A stretch of 64,000 nucleotides of DNA, taken from contig JAJAGP010000170.1 of assembly GCA_025084515.1 (NCBI GenBank), forward strand, positions 186,001-250,000. The letters are read 5' to 3'. Made by a program: the position numbers and the translations under genes. Below are positions 35,147 through 46,523 of this stretch, one piece after another (position 1 is the first letter of the stretch; the number at the start of each line of letters is the position of its first letter). A model generated the notes under the pieces. The model saw nothing but the letters and a program-made list of their open reading frames with translations, was not told where the DNA came from and made no database searches. The DNA is from Ancistrus triradiatus. Its lineage: Eukaryota; Chordata; Actinopteri; Siluriformes; Loricariidae.

Positions 35147-35974
35147 TTGTTCAGTGTTTCTGTTCAAGTTAGACTTAACAGAATCTTGCAGTTTGCACAT
35201 CTGGAGAGGTAGTAACATGACTTTTATCATTTAGTGCTCAGTGCTTGACTGAGACGGCTGAGAAATCAATTTGCTGAAATGTAGCAGTTACTTGACAAGT
35301 TGGCTTGGCTTGCTGGTCTGATTTGGCTTCCCTTACTTGTCAAACTCACATTCTCATTACTTAAAGTTGCTGTATGTAACTTTCTATTAACGATAAAAAT
35401 GAAATGGCTAGATATTAGTTTATATTCAGAGACATCAGGTTGGATTTGGCGTAGCTTTTTTGGATGTCACCTATTGATTCCCCAAACCAAAGCACTACTT
35501 TCTGCTTGCAGCTGTCAGATTAGTCTACACAAGGTGCTTGCCAAGACATATTTATGATCTTTAAATGCACAAAGTTACATAGTGCAGCTTTCTAACACTG
35601 TCTGATACACTGTATCACACAGAAATACACTCAGAAAGTGGGTAGGTTGGAGCCACAGCCTAAAGTTGGTATACTTGTTGAGCTCTCTGATTGTCAGCTT
35701 TGTTCAGGTGTATTTGAATAGGTGATGTATGCGAGTGAGCTTTGATGATGATATGGATGAATGGATGGATGGATAAAGGCGTGGATGGTCTGTCGGATGG
35801 TGCCGGGTGGTTGAACGCACCCCATTTTAATTTTTTTTTTTTCGTAAATAATAAAACAGGGTTTTCAGATCAACATCACAACCGTGCATTTTTTTCCTTT
35901 CATGAGTTCGTCCTGCGCCCCGTTTGAAGGGTATATGTGCGTGATATGTGTTCATGTGTTTTCATGTGTTGGTG

Positions 35975-35982
35975 TGTAAATA
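35975..35982 (+). promoter_or_regulatory. Candidate Pumilio response element (TGTAAATA)
   Basis: This exact match to the PUM1/PUM2 consensus TGTANATA lies on the sense strand of the putative ATXN1 3' UTR. PUM1 is an established repressor of mammalian ATXN1 mRNA. Confidence 0.4.
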
Positions 35983-38011
35983 TCTGTTTCCTTTCCGAAA
36001 GGTACAGCATTTTGAGACAGAAAACAGCTTCAGATAATCTGGCATGGTTTTTATGACACATGTTGGGCCAAAATGCTGGTTTCTTCTATCATTTCACTTT
36101 CCCATTTGTGTCTTTGGCATTTGTTAAACTAACCTCACAGCACTTGGTGTGCTCTACATTTAACTGTATCTCTTGCTGGTTGTATAGTTTTGCTACAGGT
36201 ATACACGGGAAGCATTCCAAATAACGATGTATAGCAATAACCCTAGTCTGCAGTATTCAAACCAAATAGAGAAGCTAATATTTACCGCAGAAGCTCACTT
36301 GTCAGTCCATTATTTAGCCTAGTTTGCACAGCCAGCTCACAGTATCTTCAGGGAGAAATGGAAACATATATGCAGTGACGGCATGTCCTATATCCCAGCT
36401 CAGTCCTTTTTTCGCTAGTGACCTCTAGACCGTGTTCAGGTACCCATACAAAACCAGTAAGCCTCGCACCGGTTTACCTGCCACGACCGCAGGCTACCTT
36501 TTTCGGGATGGTCTTTACACCCAACTGCCTGCCAGCACAATCGATTTCTTCTCCCAAAGTATGTCATACTCTCTCTCTCATTCTCACTCTCACTTAGAGC
36601 CATAAAACCCAATCAGTATTTCTGTTTCTTCTTCCCTTATTTGGATGTGATGTTTGATTCTAGAGCAAACACAGAACAAGTGTTTGTCATTCAGACATTT
36701 GTACGTTAATGTATGCTGTACAATCCCGCTCACTCGCCACTTCTTCATTGGCTGAGAGGGTTGCTGTCACCAGCAGCACAGAAAAATAATCAGCTGTTAG
36801 CATGGTGTGTGTGTGTGTGTGTGGCAATGGAAACTATGCGCGTGCGTTCTGTTGTTTTTAGGCTGTAGACGGTCCTTGAAAGAGTACCACATGTAAAAGG
36901 TACAGCTGGAATAACTTACAGCAATTCATCATTTCCTATCCATCGCCATTAGAGAGATTAACCAGAGAATGCTTAGTAAAGTAAGGAGTCAAGATGTACT
37001 GGTTACTACTGGGAAATTAATATTACTCAAACTATGTTGTGCAACTCCTAAAGTCAAGTTTTAATTTTGATTTTAACGTGCCATATGTAGCATTATTTAA
37101 TTTAATCTCATGTTTTATGTTTCTTATTTACTCTTTGCAATCGGAACCCTGCTTGTTAAGACATCTTGTTAAGAAGCTCGTATTACTCGAACAAGTATGC
37201 AAACAGGGAGCATCTGTACACGAAGTGATGTGATGCTCATATCAAATATGTATCTACAGCGCCTAAACTTTAAAGCTAAGCAAAGGAAGTTAGGTTTCCT
37301 ATATTATTGTATTTTTATTCGGATATTGAGAGCCATTGAAACTACAAAATGGATGTGAAAAACAAACCGGAGCCCCCATTTACACCTTTATTAATACTTT
37401 GTATAAACAATTATTGTGTAAATTATGAGTACAGATTCGTTAACGTTGGCCCATTTTAAGACTGAATTGTTTGAAGCATCTTGTATGCATTATGCATTGT
37501 ATTCTGATAAGATTTGAGTCACATACTTCTAATCAAATGCATCTCCAGCCATCAAGACAGATCCAATACTAGCATTCATGGACCTTTCATGTAATGTAGA
37601 TGCATCTTGGCGAGACAGACGCCTTCGCATCTGTGTCTCAGACCACCTTCTGAAATGGTTTGTAGGATCTAAATCTGTTTCAAATGTTGGGTTTTAAATC
37701 TTGGGTGTATTCCCTAATGGCTAATTCCTATCAGATCCTGATACTCAAGAATCATGATGTGTAAATGGGGTTCTTGTGGGTTTTGTATTACCCACACAGA
37801 GTTTGTCAGTTGAAGCAGAATGCCTTATCGCTCATAACACGAAAATCAGCTTTTCACTTTTCACCAATTTTTAGTTAACATATAAAATGACAAAAACACA
37901 TATATACTAGGCTATGCTGCCATTCATGGACCGTGTGCATTATAATGTACTGGGCAGGGATGTATTGGACGTAGTGTGTTGGATGTTCCCTAGACAGATG
38001 GCTCAATTTGT

Positions 38012-38095
38012 GTCAGTGTAATTATATTTATATAGCACTTTAAATAAACATTGTCAGAGTGCAGCTTTACAAAAAGTAGAAATCTAACTACCCTA
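38012..38095. repeat. Short dispersed repeat fragment
   Basis: 'atttatatagcactttaaat' and 'gtcagagtgcagctttacaa' resemble a very common fish dispersed repeat. A related piece is at 56560-56650. Confidence 0.4.
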
Positions 38096-38552
38096 GATGA
38101 AATGTTTTACTTGTTAAAATAAATAGATGTTTTAAACGCATCTTTGGTGCATTTTTATGCGAACCGTTTATCCTAATTCTAGTATGAAACCACCAAGTGG
38201 TAGACCCTAAAACTCCTAAACATACATGCAGACTTGTGTAGCATTAGGTAATTGTTACCATGTAGTCTCTCTGGATTGTGAATGGCTCTGACCCAGCAGG
38301 GACTACATTCATTATCATCTGTTAGAGATGCTATAAACCATCAGCTATCACTCGCTGTCAACTGTTGCACAATTCCTCTTTTTTTTTTCCTTTGTTCGTC
38401 TTGGGGTGGGTTTTCAGTATGGCTTGATTTGTGTGATTTGCTTTGTTGAACATCAGAAACCTTTCCTCAGGCTTACTCAGGGATGAGGAGTGTGTCTGAA
38501 CGAGTGTGCGTCCAAGCAGTCCTATGTAATATGTAGTTGAACTGTGTGCTCT

Positions 38553-38555
<3 letters not shown>

Positions 38556-38584
<29 letters not shown>
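38556..38584. repeat. (GT)n microsatellite
   Basis: Pure GT run in the putative ATXN1 3' UTR; another lies at 38765-38782. Confidence 0.95.
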
Positions 38585-38586
<2 letters not shown>

Positions 38587-40949
38587 AACTGCTGTACACC
38601 AGAAGCAGTTGTTTTATTGGTTCTTAGGTTGTGCCCACAAACCCGTGGTGGTGCGAGGCCTTCCTGACTCTGTCCCTCTGTGTGCACTTGTCTGCGTTTC
38701 TGCCTTTTCTGGCTGCGTTAGAGCCTGTTGTGTCTGTGTAAAAGTCTGGCTTTGTTTGTGCTCGTGTGTGTGTGTGTGTGTTTGGAAGTGTTGCTTCTCA
38801 TCGTCTGTGACATGACAAACCCCGATCTTCATCTGTTTGAGTGATCCAGACTGAGAAATGCATCCAAACCTCGCTAAAGTAGGGACCACTTTTGTAAACC
38901 TAGCAGAAATAAAATGCACATTTTTTTGTCATTTCTAGAATAGATTTTGTAATACTGTTTCAGCACTTTCGAACCCGAGAAAGGCTTGGTCGCCATGCCA
39001 AGTGTTTTCGAGGAGTAACATTCATTCAACAGAGAGCGTCAGGGAGAGAAACGGAGTGTGAGAATAAGGAATCATCCAGTACCTGCTGTAATGGTTTCTC
39101 TTCTCTTAGTGTGAGGCAGCCTCGCTCTCCGCTCGTTCATGGGTCCAACGAGTCGAGATGCCGAGGCCAGACAGTCCATTTTAAGTTTGCGTCGTCTCTA
39201 GCAACCAGAAAACCTTACCTTCGTTTGGTTTCTTTGCTGTCTTGGGACATTTTGGTTCTGTGTTTGACTGTTCTTGTTGAACACATGTATTAGGACCTGG
39301 AATTTTGCTTCAGTCTTCAGCGTAGCACTCTGATCTAGCGAACAGAGGACATGATCATATTTAGTGAATGTTTTATTAAGTTGAGTGGCTCTGTGATGGT
39401 CGTCTTGTTCGAGGAGCACCACTATTTCCTTGTTTTACTGGCACAAACGACAAGAAAACATTACTGGTGCATTTTTGGATTTCAGCATGTTTCCTTTTTT
39501 TTGTCATTGTTGTTGTTCTTTGGATTCCAAACAGTGTCATTGTGCAAATCATGTTTTCATTTGAACTGAATTGAAAAACCAACCAGGAGTCCTCTGTTCA
39601 ACTTGACTGTTGTTTGACGTCACGTCGATGTCCAAAAAAACTCTGGATTAATCTCAGGCTGAGAAACTTCAACAAGCCCGCGTTCTGATTTTGAGCTACA
39701 CTATACAGTGTGTGTGGGCTTCTTAATATAGGTAGATTCTTTATTATTGCTCTTTACTATGATTCAGCTGTGTCAGTGCTGGATAGTAAATGCTGTGTAC
39801 TCTTTGTGAACGAAGGCACACGTCATGTTGCAGTGCGATGCCCTGTCTGTGTCATGCTTAAACATGATGAGCTGGTAAACTGACAAACACGTTCTCAGAG
39901 AGGGGCCGCTTTGTCTTCTCTTTCCCCAGCTGTCTTATGTCTGGCCAGACCACGGAGAAAACACCTTATGGCAAGACACTTCTTAAACACTGTTTTGTTT
40001 GTTTGTTTGGAACACTAAAATTGACTCCTTGTCAATTTCAGGTCCATCTAAACCATGTTAACCTTGGTTCGCCGCTGAGAACTGGAACCAAGGACGATCT
40101 CAGACTCTGAACGGCCACCACATCTGACTTGTGTATAAACCTGTTATCACACACCTAATGTCATCGTTTATGTATCCTCTCAGCTGGTGCATGTATTTAT
40201 GCTTCAGAATTTGTTTTAACTCCAAAAAACTCCATAAAATCTTTTGTACCTTTCAATATGTTGCCAATGAGTCTTCAGTGATACTCTGTAAACCTGAATG
40301 GTCATCTTTTTAGCTTCTCATGTTAATAAGTCGATTTGAACTATATACTAAAGCAAACTGATGAGTAACAAGTAAAAAAAAAGCTACAAACCACCTGCTG
40401 ACCCTAAAGGCAGGGACACCAGATTATTTTTTCATTTGTTATTGGGTGAATTATTGGGTGTTGTTTCAAAATGTGCACGCTTTTCTGATGCTTTTCTTGT
40501 AACCCCTTTTTTGAGTGTTGGAGCCGTGTATAGTGGAACACAGGACGCCATTGATCATTAAAAAGGAAGGACTAGTCTCTGAAACTGTAGTGCTTGCCTA
40601 CAGGTGTGGCACGTTGTATAGATGTAATGTCTTCAACTGGAAGGGAAATTAAGCCTGTGTCTAGTTCCTTTTTTCAAAGGTAATGATCGTAACTGTAGAA
40701 CCACTCAACAGGACAAGCTACAGTCTAAGAGCAACAGCTGGATGAGTGTAGGTGGCCAAAAGGTTCATGGAGAATTATACAAGATATGGTTTGAAAGCTT
40801 TGGAGTTACTGGTCATATTGTATCAAAGAAGACTGTTAAATGTAAACTCGATGAATGTCTCGTACAATCCCAAGACTTTTGTTTTCTTGGTATTGACATA
40901 GAGAAGTCAGGCCAGTTGCAGCAAGAAGTCATGGGAAATGGAGGAATGT

Positions 40950-40956
40950 TTTGCAC
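40950..40956 (+). promoter_or_regulatory. Candidate miR-19 7-mer site (TTTGCAC)
   Basis: This is a seed match to positions 2-8 of miR-19; the base opposite position 1 is C, so it is a 7mer-m8. It lies near the 3' end of the putative ATXN1 3' UTR. Confidence 0.3.
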
Positions 40957-41097
40957 CTTACTTAGTACAGAAGAATCCATATAGAGTCGCATAAAGGCCT
41001 AAGTAGGAAGTTATTTTGTGAAAGGAGATTATTTTCGTTTTCATTTTGTTTCCATATGCGTGCTTACTCTGTAAATTGTGTAAAAAAAATATTGTAC

Positions 41098-41105
41098 TTG
41101 CACTA
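41098..41105 (+). promoter_or_regulatory. Candidate miR-130/301 8-mer site (TTGCACTA)
   Basis: This full 8-mer seed match lies about 280 nt upstream of the candidate poly(A) signal. UTR ends are where functional microRNA sites are often found. Confidence 0.4.
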
Positions 41106-41383
41106 GCTTTTTTTAAAAATGGAAACTAATATAAAAAAAATTCAAGAACTGATTCTATTTTCTAATTGTGGTGTGTCTATTTGTAGGATACACTCACGTC
41201 CGTTTTCTTGGATTTTATGGTCCCTTTCTTTGATGGTGCTTGCCAGTTTTCTAGTTAGAACTTATTTCATTATTCTGAATAACAATATTTGATTCAGGTT
41301 GTGAACAAATTTGTTAAAAAAAAGAAAAAAAAAGAAATCGTCTGTATACCAGTACAAGTTTATTGTTTCAGTATACACGTACT

Positions 41384-41389
41384 AATAAA
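41384..41389 (+). terminator. ATXN1: Candidate ATXN1 polyadenylation signal AATAAA
   Basis: A canonical hexamer sits in an AT-rich context (TACTAATAAAATTACAG), 9.3 kb after the ATXN1 stop and just past the candidate miR-130 site. Downstream sequence changes character. Its use as the cleavage signal is inferred. Confidence 0.4.
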
Positions 41390-41405
41390 ATTACAGTGCC
41401 AATAG

Positions 41406-42895
41406 CGAAACGTGGCCATCTTTGGTCAATGTCATGTTTATTGTGTTAAGCATGGCTGATTTCATTATGCAGTTCTTTTCGATTTGGCCTAGTGAATCAC
41501 TGAGTGTGAGCTTGTGTGAACTGTAATACAGTACAGATCATTAACATGCAAATTCATTCAATTCAGTCTCGCGCACACACATGTACACGTACCCGTGCAT
41601 ACTGCTGATTGGTGCTAGAGCTGCTTATATCACAAAGTGTATCAAAAGATCAAATCGACTGCTGCCTCTGTACAGCTTTTTCTTGGTATGTCAAGAACGC
41701 AGACCGAATTCCAAGAATTCACACCCACCAAATGCGCACTTTCTTGAACTCTTTTAGGAAAAACCCCAGTGTTAATGGAGTGCAGAGGGAGCCATGGTAC
41801 TGTTTTGGCTGTTCCTGATGGAGGCGGTAATGGAGTGTGGGCGTGAGATGAGCTAGCTGCCTTGAGTATCAGATTCCATTAGTAGCTGGCTCATTCATTA
41901 AAATAAGTGTCAGCGAAAGATATAATCAGTCCTAATCAGACCCTGAAACCCACACCGCTGCATTCAGAGTGATCCTAACACAATTAGGCACCTCACTCAG
42001 CACCAGTGTAACTTCTCACCTCCCTGCACACCAACCAGGCAGTGGTGGCGCAGAGGAAGAAACATTTGCAACAGCTGTGAATCGTGTACATTTGTGGATA
42101 ACCTAAAATCCAAGAACAGGTATGGTGCTGCTTAGCTTTGGGTTTGCTAAAACTTTTATAGAAGCCGGTCATCCGTACAATTGTGTTACATTAAAAATAC
42201 ATTGAAAGATTCCTACGGAGAGGAGTCATGCTGCACGTTCAACCTTTAAATAGCTTTATTTCTCCATCAGTGACAGTGAGATGCCAGTTCGAAATAAAGT
42301 GCGTAGAGCGCAGTAGGCACTGCAGCCCTTCACATTCCTCTGGTATGAAGCTACATCCTGCCAAAACACAGTGTACATTCAAGAACATGATACAGTATGC
42401 TGTGCAAAGATCTCTGCTCCAATCAGGTCAAAACATGTGAAGGCAGACAAAACTTACTTAACATGGCAGTTCCACAAAATAACGGAAACCCTCAGGTACA
42501 CAGCAAGGTTTACATTCGTATCACATTTGGGATGGCAGAAGGACACCCAGCAAATTAATCCAAACATGTCGAGGCTAGGAAATTCACTAGACCTGAGTTT
42601 TGTCAGACTGGAGGAGTAGGTGAAAAATGTTCAAATAAACACCGACAACTACAGCGGAATTGCACACCCCGATGGTGGAAGACTGAGCTCAAATTGACAG
42701 AAGCTCAAGACACTGTTGAATTCTTACCTGATTGTTACTGTTAAGGCAAGGGGAGGCATGACTTAAGGTTTCAGAAAGTAATAGAAACATATAACTATTT
42801 TTTAGTCTGCAGAATTTCTGATGCAACGACACTTGCATGTGCCTTGTTCAATACTAATTTGAATCCCCCAGTGAGATTTTCAGTAAACCCTTTTT
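41406..42895. other. Intergenic sequence between ATXN1 and GMPR
   Basis: No gene recognised. 41850-42010 is repeat-free and could be a conserved element. The plus-strand ORFs at 42228-42619 have no family features. Confidence 0.45.
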
Positions 42896-43045
42896 GTAGG
42901 GAAAGCGGCGGCGCAGTGATTAAGGATCTGGCAACTAATAAAACGTTGAAATCCCACAGGGGCTACTGAGCAAGGTCCTTAAACTTTAACTGCTGAAAAC
43001 TAATTCTAAATCCTGAACAAGTGCTTCTGCTAAATTAGATTTCAT
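42896..43045 (+). repeat. tRNA-derived SINE, short type
   Basis: The head 'ggcggcgcagtgattaagga' and B-box-like 'gttgaaatcccacag' are followed by 'gctactgagcaaggtcctta' and 'gtgcttctgctaaatta'. The same type lies at 56912-57085. Confidence 0.65.
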
Positions 43046-43349
43046 AAAAGCAAATCGATCACGTTTCCACATTTTGGCCATGATACACCAATTAAGGACA
43101 TAATTACTGTTACACTCAGCCCTCTTTACCCATTGGTTCTCCATCAACTGGCATGAAGTTACAGGCATAGCCTGCTGTAGCCTCCCTCAGTTTTTGGCCA
43201 TGTCTTCCTTCACATGGACGAGTCACTTGGACTTTTCTTGGTATTATTCCCTATAACCAATGCAATAGCATTTCCGTTTTTTTTAGTTGTTAGAAGTTAT
43301 CTAGAGATGATTGAAAGGATGTGTGTAAATTATATGTACTAAATTCATG

Positions 43350-44040
43350 GTAAAATATGCTTCATTTCACGGACATCGTTTTTCAAATATCACACATTTC
43401 ACGGATTTTTTTTTCAAGAAAAGTGCCTCACTTCACGGCAGTCAAATAACACTCGAAAATCCCAAATAAAGTATAATGCACGCCATTGCCTACCTTATGA
43501 GTTGAATACCTGTATAAGCATACGACGGTGCTAGGCATCATGCTAATCCTAGGCTTCTAATGAGTTTCACGCTCCAGGTGGTGTTATGCTAAAATCGGTA
43601 CCTCTGTCAGGAAATGCATCCCCTGTCGCGCGCGTTCGCAACGTCTTTTGCCCGAAAAGATAAGGAGGTAAAGCTAGATTCGCTGTTGTGCCAAGTTTAG
43701 CACAGGCTGCCGGCAGATGGAAGTTTTTCTTGTCAATTTTAGTACGTTAAAGGCAAGTTACCTCCATTGTCGAGCAAAAGACTTTGCCCGCGCGCGAACG
43801 ACAGGGAATGCGTCTAATGGCAGGGGTGCCAAATTCGGGATAACACTACCTGTTTGCTAGGACCGGATCATAGAGCTAATTAACCCATGAACGTAAGGCA
43901 GTTGAATGTTACGTAACTGACACACAAATCTTCAGATGCCGTTTAATTTTGAATTTCATGGCATAGTCTGTTACAAAGCAAAATGCTAATTCACGGTCTG
44001 TGACACGATTTTCACGAGAATGAGGTAGGGCCCTAATTAC
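43350..44040. mobile_element. DNA element with a GC-rich internal palindrome
   Basis: The right edge 'cacgagaatgaggtagggccctaa' type and the left 'tgcttcatttcacggacatc' belong to a fish MITE with 'tcacgg' motifs. Around a centre near 43720, two arms (about 43570-43680 and 43760-43865) are inverted copies, including cctgtcgcgcgcgttcgc and gcgcgcgaacgacaggga. The outer boundaries are uncertain. Confidence 0.55.
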
Positions 44041-44050
44041 ATGCAAATAA

Positions 44051-44933
44051 GCTCACCGGACAAAAAAAATTAGTCACCTGTGACTTAAAAGTACCTATAG
44101 CACATAATACCTCCACGAGCACGAGTAGCAGCTGCGATTCGATTTGGAATGGACTGGACAAATTTCTGGATATAGGCGACATCAATGTTCAGCCACACTT
44201 GCATCAAAGAATTGTGCAGTTCAGCCACGGTTTGTGGGTGCCATCCCTGGCGTCTTAATCATTTTTCCAGTTAGTCTTACAGATTTTCAAGAGGATTCAC
44301 ATCTGGGGTTTTTGGAGGCCAGTCCAGATGTGTGACTGCTCCTGAATGTTCATCATGCCAGTCAGTCACATTTGCAGCTCTACAAACACAAGAATTATCA
44401 TCTTGGAATACAGAGATAGTTACGTTCCTTGGTAAGGTAATGAGCAAAATGCAAGACCTGGCTGTCCAGCAGCTCAATGTAGGCATTGTGGTTGAAACTT
44501 ACTGTCACTTCAACCAAAGGACAAATTTCTGCATAATTAAATTACCTAAAGAACATCACAGAACCTCCTCCAGCTTGAACCACCAAGAATTTCCTGTAGA
44601 CTGGGATTTTTGATACTGCTAGTAGACCTGTATTTCCGTAAGCTTTCATTGATCTGAAAAATTCAGCTACTTCTTTCACACTATGGCCTTTGGCTTGGCC
44701 AACTGCAATCACTCATTGTTTTGCCAATCATTAGCATCTGCTTTGTGACTCATTTCCCACACACTGAACAAGACATTCACTGCACTGTACCACCTCTTCT
44801 CAATCTATTAATCCTGTCGCACACCCTGAAGGTATTTATAGCCCAGTCATCCTAGTGCAACGCCATCTGCAGGATCCTGAAGTTACTACTACATTAAACA
44901 CGCAAGATGACTGCTTTTTTGTCCGGGGAGCTT
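44051..44933 (-). mobile_element. Tc1-like transposon, 'AGCTCACCGGACAAAAAA' family, internally deleted
   Basis: The left 'gctcaccggacaaaaaaaat' and right 'tttttgtccggggagctt' are inverted ends. Minus-strand remnants include CVCRAANVTDWHDEHSGAV and HLDWPPKTPDVNPLENL, the catalytic-glutamate region (44486-44277). It is frameshifted and shorter than a full 1.3-1.6 kb element. Confidence 0.8.
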
Positions 44934-45589
44934 ACTATACCATTTTACATAAGGTACTCCATGGATTTTTGTATCCACAGGTCATCTTGGAATCAATCCA
45001 CGTTGAAACAGAGGGCTGCTTCTAAAGGGTGGCTGCTTGTTTCAAATACACAGAAACAGTCTGGTTTGAAATTGAAGTTCATTTTGATTGAAGAGAAATG
45101 TTCCAGTGTCATGTAGCATTAACTGATATTCAGTGATGTTCAACAGAAAAGAGCACCAGCAAGCTGAAGATGTTCCAATATTATAAACAAAATGAAGGAA
45201 GACCTCTAAACATCTTGGTAGTCAGGGCTTGGAGATAATTACACCATGGACCCAGAGCAAAGTGTAATGGATCTCTATTAAAATCAGCCATAGATCTCAC
45301 CAGATGGCATCAGTAGGCTCAAATCATACTTAGTGACTATCATGTTGATGTGCTCTTTTTTTCTCTTTCCATTTGTTTATGTTTGGGATAGATTCCGGTT
45401 AAAATTATGATCATCGTAAAGATGTTTTTACCTGTGAGTGACCTGCAATAAAGTTAAACAAATGATATTGAATTCGACATTGACAGAAATTAAATAAAAA
45501 CACATAATAAGCTTAGGGTGAATTTATATGTATTAATCAATTTTTTTTTACATATTGCTTTACACAGACTCCCTACTGTGTAAAGACTT
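44934..45589. other. Intergenic sequence, nothing recognised
   Basis: AT-rich, with no credible ORF. Its right edge is the candidate GMPR poly(A) signal. Confidence 0.4.
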
Positions 45590-45595
45590 TTTATT
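45590..45595 (-). terminator. GMPR: Candidate GMPR polyadenylation signal (AATAAA on - strand)
   Basis: The plus strand reads TTTATT here, about 535 nt past the GMPR stop. No closer canonical hexamer was noticed in 45600-46130. Its use is inferred. Confidence 0.35.
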
Positions 45596-46130
45596 CATTT
45601 TAAGCCTCATGCTGGCTCATATCCTTACACTGGTAACGCTTTTGCATAGTTGGAATATATTCCCCGACATGTTGGTTCACTAAGGCCCTGTTCAACGTTT
45701 CATATGTAGTCTTCATCACTTTTACACCCACTCTGTTCGAGGACCTTACAGACGTATATTAACAGCAGGCTAAATCATGCTCATGCTCTAAATGAGGCGT
45801 TTTCTCAAGGAAACTCACAGCAGTACAGCAGCTTTGCTGCTCTGGTCCTGAGCAACACAGAAAAATCTCAGACTTTGTGGTGATATGAACTCTATGGAGA
45901 AAAGAATGAGCCCTGTACCAAGGGGTAAATACTCAGATTTGCAGATTTGTCTTGACTGTTACTATGAAATACTGTAGGCTGGAAAGTCTTTTCTTCCTAT
46001 AAGTTCAAAGCAACATGATACTTTCTGGTACAATGCTAGGGAACAATGGGATTGTGAGTGATCTTGAGTCCGTATGTAACGCAGATCAATGATGTATACA
46101 GTAGAGGCACTAAGTGCAACCTAAAAAGCT
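45596..46130 (-). other. GMPR: Putative GMPR 3' untranslated region
   Basis: It lies between the GMPR stop codon and a minus-strand AATAAA, without recognised repeats. The extent is inferred. Confidence 0.4.
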
Positions 46131-46311
46131 CTAAGAGAACATATGGCTAGATTGTTGTGTGACTCTGATGAAGGTGGTCCTGCGACTGAGCTCTTTCAGT
46201 TTGGCCGCTCCTACATACGTACAGGTGGAGCGCAAACCTCCCAGGATGTCTCTGATGGTGTCCTCTACATCACCTTTATAGGGAACCTGCACTGTCCTGC
46301 CCTCAGATGCT
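46131..46311 (-). CDS. GMPR: GMP reductase 1, last exon (residues 286-345 and stop)
   Basis: GMPR catalyses the NADPH-dependent deamination of GMP to IMP and ammonia in purine salvage, as a cytosolic (beta/alpha)8-barrel tetramer of the IMPDH/GMPR family. This exon follows acceptor tctgtag and completes the split Arg286 codon. It reads [17 protein letters not shown], then [20 protein letters not shown] and [14 protein letters not shown], ending SSHMFS and TAG. Glu289, the catalytic acid in human GMPR, falls in ASEG. The short ending and the ATXN1 neighbour point to GMPR rather than GMPR2, which has a slightly longer C-terminus. Exon lengths and phases sum to exactly 345 residues if exon 1 supplies 29, matching the human protein. 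No frameshift or internal stop was found in any of the eight exons, so the gene looks functional. Confidence 0.95.
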
Positions 46312-46523
46312 CTACAGACACAACAGACAGCATGTACACTCATCAGTCATGGTTTGCTTGCAAAAGGAATACAGCAGGGCATGCTGCTACGCTGTTGATA
46401 CGCTGTGATTTTGTCAGATGTCAGCTAAAGCTGTTATACTAATCTAAGCTTAAAATCTAACCTAGTCAAGTCCTTTCCTTTAGTGTTCCTTTCAAAACAC
46501 ATGCACAGGTATTGCCTAGCCTA

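Larger units (their letters stand above)
32062..41405 (+). other. ATXN1: Probable ATXN1 3' untranslated region (about 9.3 kb)
   Basis: Human ATXN1 has a 3' UTR of roughly 7 kb, so a very long UTR is expected. From the stop codon to 41.4 kb there is no other gene, little repeat content apart from one MITE block (34015-35038) and microsatellites, and a canonical AATAAA at 41384-41389. The region carries an 8-mer site for miR-101 (33294-33301), a Pumilio element TGTAAATA (35975-35982), a 7-mer for miR-19 (40950-40956) and an 8-mer for miR-130/301 (41098-41105). These are the regulators known for human ATXN1. An earlier alternative poly(A) site, for example near 38908, is possible. The extent is inferred, not shown by transcript data. 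Confidence 0.6.
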
